From contig SXOA01000132.1 of assembly GCA_005778405.1 (NCBI GenBank), forward strand, positions 37,542-101,541: a stretch of 64,000 bases of DNA, read 5' to 3'. Below are positions 8,244 through 18,081 of the stretch, one piece after another. Origin of the DNA: Planctomycetaceae bacterium. GTDB lineage: Bacteria > Planctomycetota > Planctomycetia > Pirellulales > Pirellulaceae. How positions within the stretch are numbered: position 1 is the stretch's first letter; each line of letters starts with the position of its first letter. The position numbers were made by a program, and so were the translations under genes. The notes beneath the pieces were generated by a model. It searched no databases and was not told the origin of the DNA. It saw nothing but the letters and a program-made list of their open reading frames with translations.

Positions 8244-11000
8244 ATGGCGTCAGGATTTCAACGTATTTGCGGTACGGCATTGGGCATCCGAATGCGCTGG
8301 TATCACTCCTACTACCTGCTGGCAGCCTTTAGCGTTGCCACAATTCTGCTCTGCGTTTGGATGAACCATCGCTTGCTGATTCTGCATGGAGAAACAATCG
8401 AGAGCCATCGCGGGTGGGCGGAGCGCGCCGCGCGTTTCAACTCGCTTAGCGAGTTGGCGAGTGCCGTCAATAGTCCTGGAAACGATGTCTTTAGCTCCCA
8501 CGATGTCGCCGCGGAATCGGCGGCCTTGGATGGCCATTTGGTGCGGTTTCGCGTCGCCATCGCGGCAAGTCGCGAGGAATTGGAGCAGAATGTTCCGCCG
8601 GAGACAGCTCGTCCGCTGGATGAGAACTTACGCGCGATCGCGTCCCATATGGATCTAGTGGAGCGCGAGGCCCGCAAGGTCTTTGCCTCCCTGGATCGCC
8701 AGGATACGCGGCAGGCCGCCAATCATATGGCCCATATGGATCGCCACTTCTCGGGTGCCCTCCAGGAGATTTCCAATTTGGGGCACCACGTCCGTGGTTT
8801 CCAGCAAGCGATGTTTGACCAGGAGCAACTGCACGACTTGGGTTGGGTGAGGATGCAGCGTCTGATGGCACTCTTCGTGGTGGTCGTAGTCGGTGGCATC
8901 GCCTGGTATGGACGAAAGTTAAGTGTTCAATTCGCCAAGTCCAATGAGTTGCTGCGAATCGCTACCGAACATGCGGATTCGTCGAATCGCGCGAAGAGCG
9001 AGTTTCTCGCCAACATGAGCCATGAAATCCGTACCCCCATGAATGGAGTGCTGGGGATGACGGAATTGCTCCTCGAAACAGAGCTGAACAGCGAACAGCG
9101 CGAGTCGCTGGAGATGGTCAAGATGTCGGGAGATTCACTGATGGCCATCATCAACGACATCCTCGATTTTTCCAAGATCGAGGCCCAAAAACTGGAACTG
9201 GACCCTGTCGACTTTCGGGTGCGGGACGTCATCGACAATGCGCTCAAGCCTCTGGCCTTGCGGGCCCATCGGCAGGGTCTGGAGTTGAACTGCGATATTC
9301 AGCATGCCGTCCCCGAGTATGTCATGGGAGATCCCGGCCGGTTGAGCCAGATCCTGATCAATCTGGTGGGAAACGCCCTGAAATTCACCAACCACGGCGA
9401 AGTGACCCTGCGTGTGGAGCTGGCGAAGAAGACCCCGGGAGAGTGCCAGATCCGGTTTGCCGTGACCGATTCCGGCATCGGCATTCCCGCCGAAAAACAG
9501 CGTCTCATTTTTGATGCGTTCTCTCAGGCAGACGGTTCGATTACCCGCAACTACGGCGGAACGGGCCTGGGACTGACCATTTCTTCCCGGCTCGCGATCA
9601 TGATGGGGGGCATGCTGCAGGTGGAAAGCAAACTTGGATCGGGAAGCACGTTTCATTTCACGGCCCGTTTCGGCGAAGCGTCCCCGGCGAGCTCCGCGGG
9701 TCGACCCCACGCGCAAGTGGAATTGCAAGGACTCCGCTTGCTGGCTGTCGATGACAATGCGACCAACCGCCACATTCTCGAGGAAACGCTGCGGCACTGG
9801 AATGTGCGGACGACCATCGTGGACAGTGGAGAAGCTGCGATCCAGGAGCTGCGCCGCGCCGCCCAGGCCGGCGAGCCATATCCCCTGCTGCTCGTCGATG
9901 CGATGATGCCGGAAATGGATGGTTTTGCGCTAATCGAAAAGATCAAGCTGGAAACGGGCCTGGCACCGCCGGCGATCATGATGCTGACCTCCGCGGATCG
10001 CCAGGGAGATGCCAAGCGCTGCCGCTCCTTGGGCGTGGCTTCCTATCTCCTCAAGCCGATCAAGTCCCGGGATCTGAATAGCGCAATTGTGGCCGCGATG
10101 CGAGGGACGCCGGGATTTGTCGAGGGGCCGGCCTCCGCGAAACAAGGCAATCCCGTCGGCAACGCCAGGGCTCGTCAGCCGCCACTGCATGTCTTGCTGG
10201 CGGAAGACAATCCTGTCAACCGTCGAGTCGCGACCCGTCTCATTGAAAAACAAGGCTGGTCCCTCCTGGCCGTGGAAAATGGCCGGGAGGCGGTTCAGGC
10301 ACTTCAAAGCCAGCGATTTGACGTGGTGTTGATGGACGTCCAAATGCCCGTCATGGATGGATGGCAGGCGACCAAGGCGATACGAATCGTCGAGGAAACA
10401 CGCGGCGGTCATGTCCCGATCGTTGCCATGACCGCGCATGCCATGAAGGGAGATCGGGAGCGGTGTCTGGCTGCAGGGATGGACGACTACGTCACCAAGC
10501 CGATCAACGCGGGACATTTCGTCGCTGCCGTCGAACGCGCGCTAAAATCTGCTGTCGCCACTTCCTCCAGCGGCTGCGGCCATTGCGGCGAGATTTCATC
10601 CAGCACTAACGAAGGGCAAGTTCAGGCGGTGGCCAATTCTGACAAGGACACCCAAGAGCCTTTCGACCTGGTTGCTTTGCAAGAGCGCATGGAAGGTGAC
10701 ATGGAGCTCATCGCAGAGATTGTCGAAGTGTTTCTCGACACTTCGTCCGGCATGCTCGAGAAGATTCAACGGGCAGCCGCCGAGCGAGACTGCCAGGCGC
10801 TCGAACTCGCCGCCCATGCGATGAAAGGGATGCTGTGGACCTTGTGCGCCTCGCCGGCCGCCCAGGCAGCTATGGATTTGGAAACGAGCGGGCGAAACGG
10901 CGAATTGTCGGAAACCTCGCACAACCTAGACAGGTTGGAGCAGGAACTGCTGCGTCTCGGGCCGGCCTTGACTCAAATTGACAAAGGGATACTTGTATGA
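8244..11000 (+). CDS. Hybrid sensor histidine kinase with two receivers and an Hpt domain
   Basis: This is a complete 918-residue multistep phosphorelay protein. TM1 (about 22-40) and TM2 (about 204-222) flank a helical periplasmic sensor region of about 165 residues. HisKA has the phosphorylated His260 in [15 protein letters not shown]. HATPase motifs are [12 protein letters not shown] (N), VTDSGIGIP (G1) and [10 protein letters not shown] (G2). Receiver 1 (about 497-620) has Asp552 in [13 protein letters not shown], and receiver 2 (about 648-770) has Asp698 in [13 protein letters not shown]. The C-terminal Hpt has His858 in AAHAMKGM. All phosphotransfer residues are intact. The stop overlaps the start of the diguanylate cyclase gene by ATGA, so the probable output is the receiver of that protein and hence cyclic-di-GMP level. 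Confidence 0.95.
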   Translation: MASGFQRICGTALGIRMRWYHSYYLLAAFSVATILLCVWMNHRLLILHGETIESHRGWAERAARFNSLSELASAVNSPGNDVFSSHDVAAESAALDGHLVRFRVAIAASREELEQNVPPETARPLDENLRAIASHMDLVEREARKVFASLDRQDTRQAANHMAHMDRHFSGALQEISNLGHHVRGFQQAMFDQEQLHDLGWVRMQRLMALFVVVVVGGIAWYGRKLSVQFAKSNELLRIATEHADSSNRAKSEFLANMSHEIRTPMNGVLGMTELLLETELNSEQRESLEMVKMSGDSLMAIINDILDFSKIEAQKLELDPVDFRVRDVIDNALKPLALRAHRQGLELNCDIQHAVPEYVMGDPGRLSQILINLVGNALKFTNHGEVTLRVELAKKTPGECQIRFAVTDSGIGIPAEKQRLIFDAFSQADGSITRNYGGTGLGLTISSRLAIMMGGMLQVESKLGSGSTFHFTARFGEASPASSAGRPHAQVELQGLRLLAVDDNATNRHILEETLRHWNVRTTIVDSGEAAIQELRRAAQAGEPYPLLLVDAMMPEMDGFALIEKIKLETGLAPPAIMMLTSADRQGDAKRCRSLGVASYLLKPIKSRDLNSAIVAAMRGTPGFVEGPASAKQGNPVGNARARQPPLHVLLAEDNPVNRRVATRLIEKQGWSLLAVENGREAVQALQSQRFDVVLMDVQMPVMDGWQATKAIRIVEETRGGHVPIVAMTAHAMKGDRERCLAAGMDDYVTKPINAGHFVAAVERALKSAVATSSSGCGHCGEISSSTNEGQVQAVANSDKDTQEPFDLVALQERMEGDMELIAEIVEVFLDTSSGMLEKIQRAAAERDCQALELAAHAMKGMLWTLCASPAAQAAMDLETSGRNGELSETSHNLDRLEQELLRLGPALTQIDKGILV

Positions 11001-11932
11001 AGATTCTCGTTGCCGATGACGATGCCATAACGTTGCGGACTCTCGAAGGCTCTTTGCAACGTTGGGGACACGAAGTCCTTGTGGCTCAGGATGGGTTGGA
11101 AGCCGCGCGAATCCTCGAGGAGCCGGACGCTCCCAAACTGTTGCTATTGGATTGGAAGATGCCGGGCCGGACCGGGGTGGAACTTTGCCGGGACATTCGA
11201 GGACGGACAACCGAGGGCTACACCTATGTGGTGATGCTCACGGCGATGCAAAGGAAGACCGACCTCGTGGAGGCCCTCGAGGGGGGAGCCGATGACTTTA
11301 TCCGCAAGCCCTTTGATCCCCAGGAACTGCGGACCCGGCTGCTCACGGGAGAACGGATCCTGACCCTGATGGATCAGCTCGTGGCAGCCAAAGAGGCGAT
11401 CCGCCAGATGTCGCTCCACGATGGGCTGACCGGACTGTGGAATCGCAGTGGGATTCTGGAGATCCTTGATCGTGAATTGAACCGTGCTCGCCGGCAAGGG
11501 TCGCCGTTGGGACTCGTCCTCGTCGATCTTGATTACTTCAAAGGAGTGAATGACACCTATGGACATTTAGTTGGCGACGACGCGCTCCGCGCCACGGGCC
11601 GCTTGATTCAAGGGTCGATTCGGCCTTATGATTTTGCCGGCCGCTATGGGGGCGAAGAAATGCTCATCCTGTTACCGGGATGCGGCGAGGACGATGCAAT
11701 CAATCATGCCGAGCGCCTCCGCTTGGCACTGTCCACTATCTCCCTGCCTGCCGGCACGGGTGGTTTGCGGATCACGGCCAGTTTTGGGGTCACAGTTGCC
11801 GATCACGGCGCATCTTTTGACCCCATTCGCCTGATCGCGTTTGCCGACGCGGCCCTTTATCGTGCCAAGCATTTGGGACGCAATCGGGTCGAATTCGCCG
11901 CCACCAAGGAATTGGTAATGGCTAGGGCGTAA
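10997..11932 (+). CDS. Receiver-GGDEF response regulator (diguanylate cyclase)
   Basis: The 311-residue protein has an N-terminal receiver with Asp52 ([13 protein letters not shown]) and the conserved Lys in [14 protein letters not shown] domain occupies about 140-305. The active-site loop is GGEEM (218-222), a functional variant, and an RxxD inhibitory site (Arg209-Asp212) sits five residues before it, as in product-inhibited cyclases. It should make cyclic-di-GMP when phosphorylated. The start codon overlaps the stop of the hybrid kinase gene by four bases, so the two are translationally coupled and should form one pathway through the kinase Hpt domain. Confidence 0.95.
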   Translation: MKILVADDDAITLRTLEGSLQRWGHEVLVAQDGLEAARILEEPDAPKLLLLDWKMPGRTGVELCRDIRGRTTEGYTYVVMLTAMQRKTDLVEALEGGADDFIRKPFDPQELRTRLLTGERILTLMDQLVAAKEAIRQMSLHDGLTGLWNRSGILEILDRELNRARRQGSPLGLVLVDLDYFKGVNDTYGHLVGDDALRATGRLIQGSIRPYDFAGRYGGEEMLILLPGCGEDDAINHAERLRLALSTISLPAGTGGLRITASFGVTVADHGASFDPIRLIAFADAALYRAKHLGRNRVEFAATKELVMARA

Positions 11933-12337
11933 TAGCGAAATCGAAGCCACCAACCGCGGAGCGGCGTTAGAATCGAGCCCACAGCGCAGGAAATGGGTGA
12001 GAATGTGAACGCCCATCGAATGCACTGGCAAGGGCGACTGAAACGTCGCCTTCGGGGAGTGTTCCTCGACGACGCGCGAAAAGCTAGTGCATCGCCTCAT
12101 TTCACCCCAGCCGGGATTCTGTAATTGTCATTCCCGTGTTCCCATTGCTTGCGCCGTGGGCTGGGTTCTGTCGCCGCTGCACCGACTGAAGGGATGGCCG
12201 TTCTCGTTGGCGAGATGGTACGCGAGCGACGGCGGTGGGCCTGTTTCGCGCAACTCGGCAGTCGTTGACTTCCGGCTGCCATGCGGTCCAGTTATCCTGG
12301 AATCAAGTTACCACTACCTAACTACAGACCCACTACC
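11933..12337. other. Intergenic region without recognisable gene
   Basis: About 400 bases between the diguanylate cyclase and aminopeptidase genes. No frame shows a credible protein, and no tRNA or riboswitch was recognised. A GGCGACTG...ACGTCGCC inverted repeat near 12034-12054 is the only local structure noticed. The region presumably holds the cyclase terminator and the peptidase promoter. Confidence 0.5.
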
Positions 12338-14896
12338 ATGCCTCGCGTCATTCTTCTCCTTCTTGCTCTCTTTCCCTCCACCCTCCTCGCCCAACAGCCG
12401 GGGCCGCGGACCGGACCATTCACGGCTCCCCAGCGATCCGTTCGCAGCCGGGCGATTGACCAGCAGCATGTGCGGCTGGATTTGAAGTTTGATTGGGAGA
12501 AGCAGGAGATGAAGGGAAAGGCGTCGCATACCCTGGCGCTGCTCGCCCCGGCTTCGAGCATTGAACTCGATGCGGCGGAGATGGCGATTGGGGAGGTGAC
12601 GCTGGCGACGGAAGAGACGGTGAACCCATCGCAGAAGCTGCAGAAGAACCACCAGGGGAACAAGCTGACGATTCAGCTTGGCAAGGAATACCCCGCCGGG
12701 CAGAAATTGCAAATCGCCATTGAGTACGTCGTGACCAAGCCGAATCAGGGAGCCCACTTCGTCATCCCCGACGCCAGCGAACCGACTCAGCCGAAGATGG
12801 TCTGGACGCAGAGCGAGCCGGAGGACGCTCGCTACTGGTTTCCCTGCTTCGATTCCCCCAACGACCGGCTGACAAGCGAGATTGTCACGGTCGCCCCGGC
12901 GAATTTCATGGTGCTGTCAAACGGCTCGCTGATCAGCAAGCGGGAAAACGACGACAAGACGGTCACTTGGCACTGGTCGCAGGTCAAAAGCCATTCCCCG
13001 TATTTGATGTCGGTCGTGGCCGGTGATTTCGAGGTGCTGGAGCAGAACTGGGACGGAATTCCGGTCCTGTCGTACGTCCCCCGCGGCCGGCTGGCGGAAG
13101 CGGCCCGGAGTTTTGACAAAACGCCGGCGATGATGGCGTATTTCAGCGAGAAAATCGGCTACCGCTATCCCTGGCCCAAGTACGCCCAAATCTGCGTCGA
13201 CGAATACGGCTGGGGAGGCATGGAGCACACCTCGGCCACCACGCTCAACCTGAATACGCTGCACGACGAGCGAGCCCACGCCGACGTCTCGAGCATCAAC
13301 CTGGTCGCCCACGAGCTGGCCCATCAGTGGTGGGGAGATTTGGTCACCTGCAAGGACTGGGGGGAAATCTGGCTGAACGAGAGTTTCGCCACTTACTTCG
13401 CCACGCTCTGGACCGAGCACGACCAAGGGTGGGACGAGGCAGCTTGGGAGCGATACCACGAGGCCGAGAGTTATTTCGGCGAAGACACTCGCTACCGCCG
13501 CTCGATTGTGAATTACAAGTACAACTCGCCGATGAACGTGTTCGACAGCCACGCCTACCCCAAAGGGGGCCGCGTGCTGCACATGCTCCGCTTCGAGCTC
13601 GGTGACGAGCAATTTTGGCGGGCCCTCCGCCGCTATGCCGAGGTCAATCAGTTCCGCACGGTGGAAACCGCCGACCTCCGGATCGCCATCGAGGACGCCA
13701 CCGGCCAGGGGCTCAACTGGTTTTGCGACCAGTGGCTCTACCACGGCGGCCACCCGGAATTCACTGTGAGCTGGGAGTGGGACGCCGCGGCCAAGGACGT
13801 GCGACTGACCGTGAAGCAGACGCAGAAAGTGGACGAGACGACGCCCCTCTTTCGCACGACTGCGGAAATTGAAATCGCCCTTCCCGGCGAAACGCTGATG
13901 AAGAGGATTCAAATCACCAAGCCCGAAGAGACGTATCACTTCCAAGTCGCCGAGCGGCCGACGCGGGTTTGCTTTGACCCCAAGGACTGGCTGCTGAAGA
14001 AATTGAGCTTTTCCAAGAGCAAGGAAGAGTTGCTCGACCAATTGGCGAACGATAAAAACGTCATCTGCCGGTTACAGGCGATTCAGGGACTGGATTCGCA
14101 AAAGGGGGACCCGCAAGTTGCGGCGGCTTTGATGACGGCTGCTACGAAGGATGCCTTCTGGGGCATCCGCGAGGAAGCAGTGAGGATCATCGGCAAGCTG
14201 AATGGCGACGCCGCCCGCAAAGCGCTCATTTCCGCCGCCAAGGACGACAAAAAATCGCTCGTCCGACGCGCCGCCGTCGGCGGGCTCGGGAATTTCGCCC
14301 ACGACGACAGCCGAGCGGCGCTCAAGGAAGTTTTTCACAAGGACGGCAGCTACTACGCAGCGGCGGAAGCTTTGCGGGCGCTGCTCAAGATCGACCGGGA
14401 AAACGTTCGCGACCTGCTCGTCGCCGCACTAGACCGTCCCAGCCACCACGAAGTCCTGCTCCGGGCTGCCTGCGACGGTCTCGCCGAGCTAAAGGACTCC
14501 GGCGCGGCCGACAAAGTCGCCGTGATGCTCAAATCGCCGCAAACGCCCGATCGTCGTATCGTCCTGCTCGGAGCGCTCGCCCAGTTGCAAGGGGGCGATG
14601 CCGCCGTGGTCAAGCAAGTCGAGGAACAACTTTCCAACGACCGCGTCAGCGTCCGCCGCGCCGCCGTCCAGTCGCTCGTCGCCCTCGCCCAACCAGCCGC
14701 CATCTCCGCGCTTCAAGCTCGCCGCGAAAAAGAGCAGCACCGCGGCACGGTTCGCGACATCGACGAAGCGATTGCCAAACTCCGCGACAAAGATAAGTCG
14801 GCCGATGACCTCCGCAAGGAAGTGGAAGCCCTGCGGAAGAAGAATGACGACTTGGAAAGCCGGCTGAAGAAGCTGGAAGGGAAGGGAAAAGAGTAG
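12338..14896 (+). CDS. Secreted M1 family aminopeptidase with HEAT-repeat C-terminus
   Basis: The start is placed at the ATG at 12338, which begins a clear signal peptide (MPRVILLLLALFPSTLLAQQ); the frame is open 19 codons further upstream. The protein is 852 residues. The M1 exopeptidase motif GGMEH is at 293-297, and the zinc site is HELAHQWWGD (His325, Glu326, His329) with Glu348 in NESFATYF. Residues about 565-810 consist of HEAT/PBS-lyase-like repeats (for example DPQVAAALMTAA, SVRRAAVQSLVALAQ). The protein ends in a charged coiled coil (about 815-852). M1 enzymes trim N-terminal residues from peptides. Here it should act in the periplasm or outside, with the HEAT part replacing the usual ERAP-like C-terminal domain. 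It is a monocistronic gene facing the PulE-type ATPase gene. Confidence 0.92.
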   Translation: MPRVILLLLALFPSTLLAQQPGPRTGPFTAPQRSVRSRAIDQQHVRLDLKFDWEKQEMKGKASHTLALLAPASSIELDAAEMAIGEVTLATEETVNPSQKLQKNHQGNKLTIQLGKEYPAGQKLQIAIEYVVTKPNQGAHFVIPDASEPTQPKMVWTQSEPEDARYWFPCFDSPNDRLTSEIVTVAPANFMVLSNGSLISKRENDDKTVTWHWSQVKSHSPYLMSVVAGDFEVLEQNWDGIPVLSYVPRGRLAEAARSFDKTPAMMAYFSEKIGYRYPWPKYAQICVDEYGWGGMEHTSATTLNLNTLHDERAHADVSSINLVAHELAHQWWGDLVTCKDWGEIWLNESFATYFATLWTEHDQGWDEAAWERYHEAESYFGEDTRYRRSIVNYKYNSPMNVFDSHAYPKGGRVLHMLRFELGDEQFWRALRRYAEVNQFRTVETADLRIAIEDATGQGLNWFCDQWLYHGGHPEFTVSWEWDAAAKDVRLTVKQTQKVDETTPLFRTTAEIEIALPGETLMKRIQITKPEETYHFQVAERPTRVCFDPKDWLLKKLSFSKSKEELLDQLANDKNVICRLQAIQGLDSQKGDPQVAAALMTAATKDAFWGIREEAVRIIGKLNGDAARKALISAAKDDKKSLVRRAAVGGLGNFAHDDSRAALKEVFHKDGSYYAAAEALRALLKIDRENVRDLLVAALDRPSHHEVLLRAACDGLAELKDSGAADKVAVMLKSPQTPDRRIVLLGALAQLQGGDAAVVKQVEEQLSNDRVSVRRAAVQSLVALAQPAAISALQARREKEQHRGTVRDIDEAIAKLRDKDKSADDLRKEVEALRKKNDDLESRLKKLEGKGKE

Positions 14897-14944
14897 TCCG
14901 CTCACTCCGTGAGCGGACCATGCCTGCACACGGAGTGTGCAGGC
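14896..14944. terminator. Two adjacent perfect hairpins between convergent genes
   Basis: Positions 14896-14918 and 14922-14944 each form a perfect stem of 10 base pairs with a 3-base loop (GTCCGCTCAC/TCC and GCCTGCACAC/GGA). They fill the whole gap between the convergent aminopeptidase and ATPase genes and touch the ATPase stop codon. There is no U-tract, so the terminator role is inferred from position. A degenerate relative is at 27665-27687 (GTCCGCACACGGGGTGAGCG). Confidence 0.55.
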
Positions 14945-16167
14945 TACTCATCAAATCCCAGCACGCGGCGAATTTCGGCGGGGTCGGTCTGCCCGGCTTC
15001 TACGGCTTGGCAGGCGCGGGTGAGCAGAGGGATCAGGCCGGCGCTTACGGCAGTAGAGAAAAGCGCCTGGCTGTCGCGACGCGCGAGGACGGCGGCGGCG
15101 AGGTCTCCTTCGAGTGGCGGCAAGATTTCGGCGAGAACCAGGCGGCCGGAATAGCCGGTGCTGGAGCAAGCTTCGCACTTGCCCGCGACTCTTCCCGATG
15201 CAACAGGCAGGGCCAGCTTCTGCTCGTCTCGCTCGATGGGCTGTGCACAAACGCAGAGCTTGCGAACCAAGCGCTGGCTGAGGACGCCACGGACGCCGCT
15301 CCGGAGGAGATACGGCTCGATGCCCATATCCGCGAGCCGGCTCAGGGCACTGGTGCAGTTGCTGGCGTGGAAGGTGGTCAGCACTAGATGGCCAGTGAGG
15401 GCTGCCTGGAAAGCAGTTTCCGCAGCGGGGCGATCGCGGATTTCACCGACGAGGATGACTTCCGGATCTTGCCGCATCAGCGAGCGCAGCCCAGCCGCTA
15501 AATCGAAGCCAGCCGCCGCATTCACCTGCGACTGAGCGATGCCGGGAATGGCGACTTCAATCGGGTCTTCCAGCGACACGAGGCTTTTCGACCCGGCGAC
15601 CTTGCGGGCCAGATGACGGATCGCGGCATAAGCCGTCGTCGTCTTCCCTGAGCCAGCCGGTCCTGTGATGAGCAGGGCTCCACTCGTCTCTTCCAGTTTC
15701 CGCAGCAGGCTCGCGTGAACTTCTTCCGGCAGGCCGAGATCTTCGGGATACAGGTATCGTCCCTCGGCTGCAAAGATGCGGACGACCGCCCGCTCGCCGT
15801 AGAGCGTGGGAAACGTGCTGACCCGCATTTCGATTTTTTGGGCAGGCTGGAAGCCCACCCCGCTGACTGCATCCCCCAGCCGTCCTTCTTGCGGCACGTC
15901 CGTGCGGTACGTCAGCAAGCCAGCCAGCACTTTCATTCGCGAGACTACGTCGGCGGCTTCGCCAGGGGAAAAGGTGCCAACGCTTTGGAGGACACCATCA
16001 ATCCGCCAGCGGACTTCGAGGCCGCTGGCGGTGGGATGTAGGTGAACGTCGCTAGCACCTTGCTGGCAAGCCGCTGCCAGCAGTTCGTTGACAAACTGGG
16101 ATGCGTAGGCGTTCTGGGCGGCGTTCAGCTTGGCAAGTTGAGCGGCAAGCTGCGGAGCGGAGGTCAT
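14944..16167 (-). CDS. GspE/PilB/PulE-type secretion or pilus ATPase
   Basis: The protein is 407 residues from the ATG at 16167; a GTG two codons earlier is also possible. It has the secretion-ATPase core: ASDVHLHPTASG, Walker A GPAGSGKTTT, Asp box SLEDPIE, Walker B VILVGEIRD and the His box LTTFHASN. Near the C-terminus a zinc-type Cys set is present but atypical (CVC, then CEAC). The N-terminal domain of full PilB/GspE is missing, as in shorter planctomycete paralogues. Between the N2 and CTE parts is an insertion SGVGFQPAQK, encoded by a copy of a dispersed palindromic repeat (15836-15866) that keeps the frame. No other pilus or type II secretion genes are adjacent. Confidence 0.9.
   Translation of the reverse strand: MTSAPQLAAQLAKLNAAQNAYASQFVNELLAAACQQGASDVHLHPTASGLEVRWRIDGVLQSVGTFSPGEAADVVSRMKVLAGLLTYRTDVPQEGRLGDAVSGVGFQPAQKIEMRVSTFPTLYGERAVVRIFAAEGRYLYPEDLGLPEEVHASLLRKLEETSGALLITGPAGSGKTTTAYAAIRHLARKVAGSKSLVSLEDPIEVAIPGIAQSQVNAAAGFDLAAGLRSLMRQDPEVILVGEIRDRPAAETAFQAALTGHLVLTTFHASNCTSALSRLADMGIEPYLLRSGVRGVLSQRLVRKLCVCAQPIERDEQKLALPVASGRVAGKCEACSSTGYSGRLVLAEILPPLEGDLAAAVLARRDSQALFSTAVSAGLIPLLTRACQAVEAGQTDPAEIRRVLGFDE
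15836..15866 (-). repeat. Dispersed palindromic repeat inside the ATPase gene
   Basis: On the minus strand this reads GTGGGCTTCCAGCCTGCCCA followed by an A-run. It is one of six copies in the window of a sequence centred on the imperfect palindrome GGCAGGCTTCCAGCCTGCC. Here it lies in frame in the coding sequence and specifies VGFQPAQK. Confidence 0.8.
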
Positions 16168-16311
16168 GGTCACTGGAGAGGTTCCTGGAATGGACTACGC
16201 ATCCTACCAAGTCTCGCCAGCAGGCAAACTTCCCTCAAGCGCTATAATTGCCCCGCCGATAAGCGCATCCGCAGTCCTGCGCGCGCTCCTGACTCCTGAC
16301 CCCTGCTTCCC

Positions 16312-17175
16312 ATGTCCACCGCCTCCGCCTCCCAACCCGCCAACCACGGCATCTTGTCTGGCCTCGCGGACTCCATTGCCGATTGGGGCGGTGTCATTCT
16401 GAATTCGCTGGTCGTTACCGGCGACGTGGCGATGTTCACCTGGCGCACGGTCTCCTGGCTCTTCTGGCGATTGCCGCGGAAGGAAACGCTGCTGCCCAAT
16501 TTTTATCAAGTGGGAGTGCTCAGCCTGCCGGTCATTGCGCTCACGGGCACGTTTATCGGCATGGTGCTGGCGGTGCAGGCGTACTTCACTTTCAAGGATC
16601 TGGGGCTCGAAACGCGGCTGGGGGCGGTGATCAACATGTCGCTGGTGCGGGAGCTCGGGCCCGTGCTGGCGGCGACCATGCTGGCCGGACGAGTCGGGGC
16701 GGCGATGGCCGCGGAGCTCGGCACCATGCGGGTCACCGAGCAGATCGACGCCCTCGACAGCATGGGGGCCGACCCCATTCACTATCTGGTCGTGCCACGG
16801 CTCTTGGCGTGCATTTTCTTGATACCAACGCTCACCATCATGGCGGATTTTATGGGAGTGGTCGGGGGCTACTTCTATAGCATTGTGATTCTGGACATTG
16901 ACATGCACCATTACTGGACGAACAGCGAGAAGTTCGTGGACTCCTTTGACTTTTTCAGCGGCATCATCAAGAGCTTCTTCTTCGGCGGCGCGATCGCGAT
17001 TGTCAGTTGCTACCGGGGCTTCCATTGCACACCCGGGGCTGAAGGTGTCGGCCGGGCCGCCACGACTGCCTTCGTCTGGTCGTTCGTGCTGATCCTGGCC
17101 ATTGACTTGTTCCTGGGAAATGCGATGTATTCGACCTACTACCGGCTGTTCCCGGATGCAACGAAACACTTTTAG
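16312..17175 (+). CDS. mlaE: MlaE-type ABC transporter permease
   Basis: The 287-residue membrane protein has the MlaE/YrbE signature (VLAATMLAGRVGAAMAAELG, then MRVTEQIDALDSMG) and five to six TM segments. It is the permease of a lipid-transport ABC system linked to outer-membrane asymmetry. An extra N-terminal amphipathic stretch (about 1-50) precedes the family domain, and the interface segment between TM1 and TM2 reads FIGMVLAVQAYFTFK. It heads a run of permease, ATPase and MCE genes with spacings of 15-40 and 24 bases. Genes for the soluble partners MlaB and MlaC are not seen. Confidence 0.92.
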   Translation: MSTASASQPANHGILSGLADSIADWGGVILNSLVVTGDVAMFTWRTVSWLFWRLPRKETLLPNFYQVGVLSLPVIALTGTFIGMVLAVQAYFTFKDLGLETRLGAVINMSLVRELGPVLAATMLAGRVGAAMAAELGTMRVTEQIDALDSMGADPIHYLVVPRLLACIFLIPTLTIMADFMGVVGGYFYSIVILDIDMHHYWTNSEKFVDSFDFFSGIIKSFFFGGAIAIVSCYRGFHCTPGAEGVGRAATTAFVWSFVLILAIDLFLGNAMYSTYYRLFPDATKHF

Positions 17176-17189
17176 AACTGCGAAATTCG

Positions 17190-17207
17190 AATGACGAATT
17201 CGTCATT
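17190..17207. repeat. Perfect 18-base palindrome before the ABC ATPase gene
   Basis: AATGACGAATTCGTCATT, the same family as the inverted repeat at 7118-7198. It contains the ATG at 17191, which is therefore probably not the real ATPase start. Confidence 0.7.
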
Positions 17208-17214
17208 CAGACGT

Positions 17215-18057
17215 ATGCCTGCCCAATCAACCACCACCGACACTCCTCTCGTCCAAGTGACAGGTCTGCACGTCACTTTCGGACGCCAAAAGGTGCTGCG
17301 CGATATCAACATCTCTGTCCCCAAGGGGCAGACCGTCGCGATTGTCGGAGAGAGCGGGTGTGGAAAAACGGTGCTGCTGAAGGCCATCATTGGGCTCATC
17401 AAGCCGACATCTGGGCAAATCCTGTTTGACGGCAAGGATCTGTTCGAGCTCACGGACAAGGAGCTGGTGGTACAGCGGATTCGTTTTGGCTATGTGTTTC
17501 AGAACGCCGCCCTGTTCGACAGCATGACTGTGGGACAGAACGTCGCTTTCCCGCTGCGGCAACATCGCCGCCTGCAGGAGCCGGAGTTGCAGCAAATGGT
17601 GCTGGCCCGGTTGGCGGAAGTGGGTCTGCCGGAAAACATCGTCGCCAAAAAGCCGGCGGAGCTTTCCGGCGGCATGAGAAAGCGGGTCGGCATGGCCCGG
17701 GCGCTGATCCTGAAGCCGGAGCTCGTCTTGTACGACGAGCCAACGACCGGTTTGGACCCGATCATGAGCGACGTGATCAACGAGCTCATGCTTAATACGC
17801 GCCGCAACTATCAGGTAACTGGGTTGGTGGTAACGCACGACATGCACACGGCCCGCAAGGTCGCCGAACGGGTCATCATGCTCTATCCGCTCTCCCGCCT
17901 CGGTCCCAACGATCCGCAAATCGTATTCGATGGTCCGCCGCAGGAACTCGATCGTTCTTCTGATCACCGCGTGCGCCAGTTTGTCCGCGGCGAAGCGGGG
18001 GAACGCCTGATGGAGATGCGAGAGCAGGCGGAATCGGCGGGACACCACGCAAACTGA
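17215..18057 (+). CDS. mlaF: MlaF-type ABC transporter ATP-binding protein
   Basis: The ATP-binding subunit is 280 residues from the ATG at 17215. This start is preferred because the in-frame ATG at 17191 falls inside a repeated palindrome. Walker A is VGESGCGKTVLL, the Q-loop FGYVFQNAALFDSM, the signature ELSGGMRKRVGMARAL and Walker B LVLYDEPTTGLDP; the H-loop is VVTHDMHTARKV. All match the MlaF/YrbF subgroup. It energises the permease encoded just upstream, and the MCE-domain gene follows 24 bases downstream. Confidence 0.92.
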   Translation: MPAQSTTTDTPLVQVTGLHVTFGRQKVLRDINISVPKGQTVAIVGESGCGKTVLLKAIIGLIKPTSGQILFDGKDLFELTDKELVVQRIRFGYVFQNAALFDSMTVGQNVAFPLRQHRRLQEPELQQMVLARLAEVGLPENIVAKKPAELSGGMRKRVGMARALILKPELVLYDEPTTGLDPIMSDVINELMLNTRRNYQVTGLVVTHDMHTARKVAERVIMLYPLSRLGPNDPQIVFDGPPQELDRSSDHRVRQFVRGEAGERLMEMREQAESAGHHAN

Positions 18058-18081
18058 AGAGAATAGCGCAAGGCCATTGTC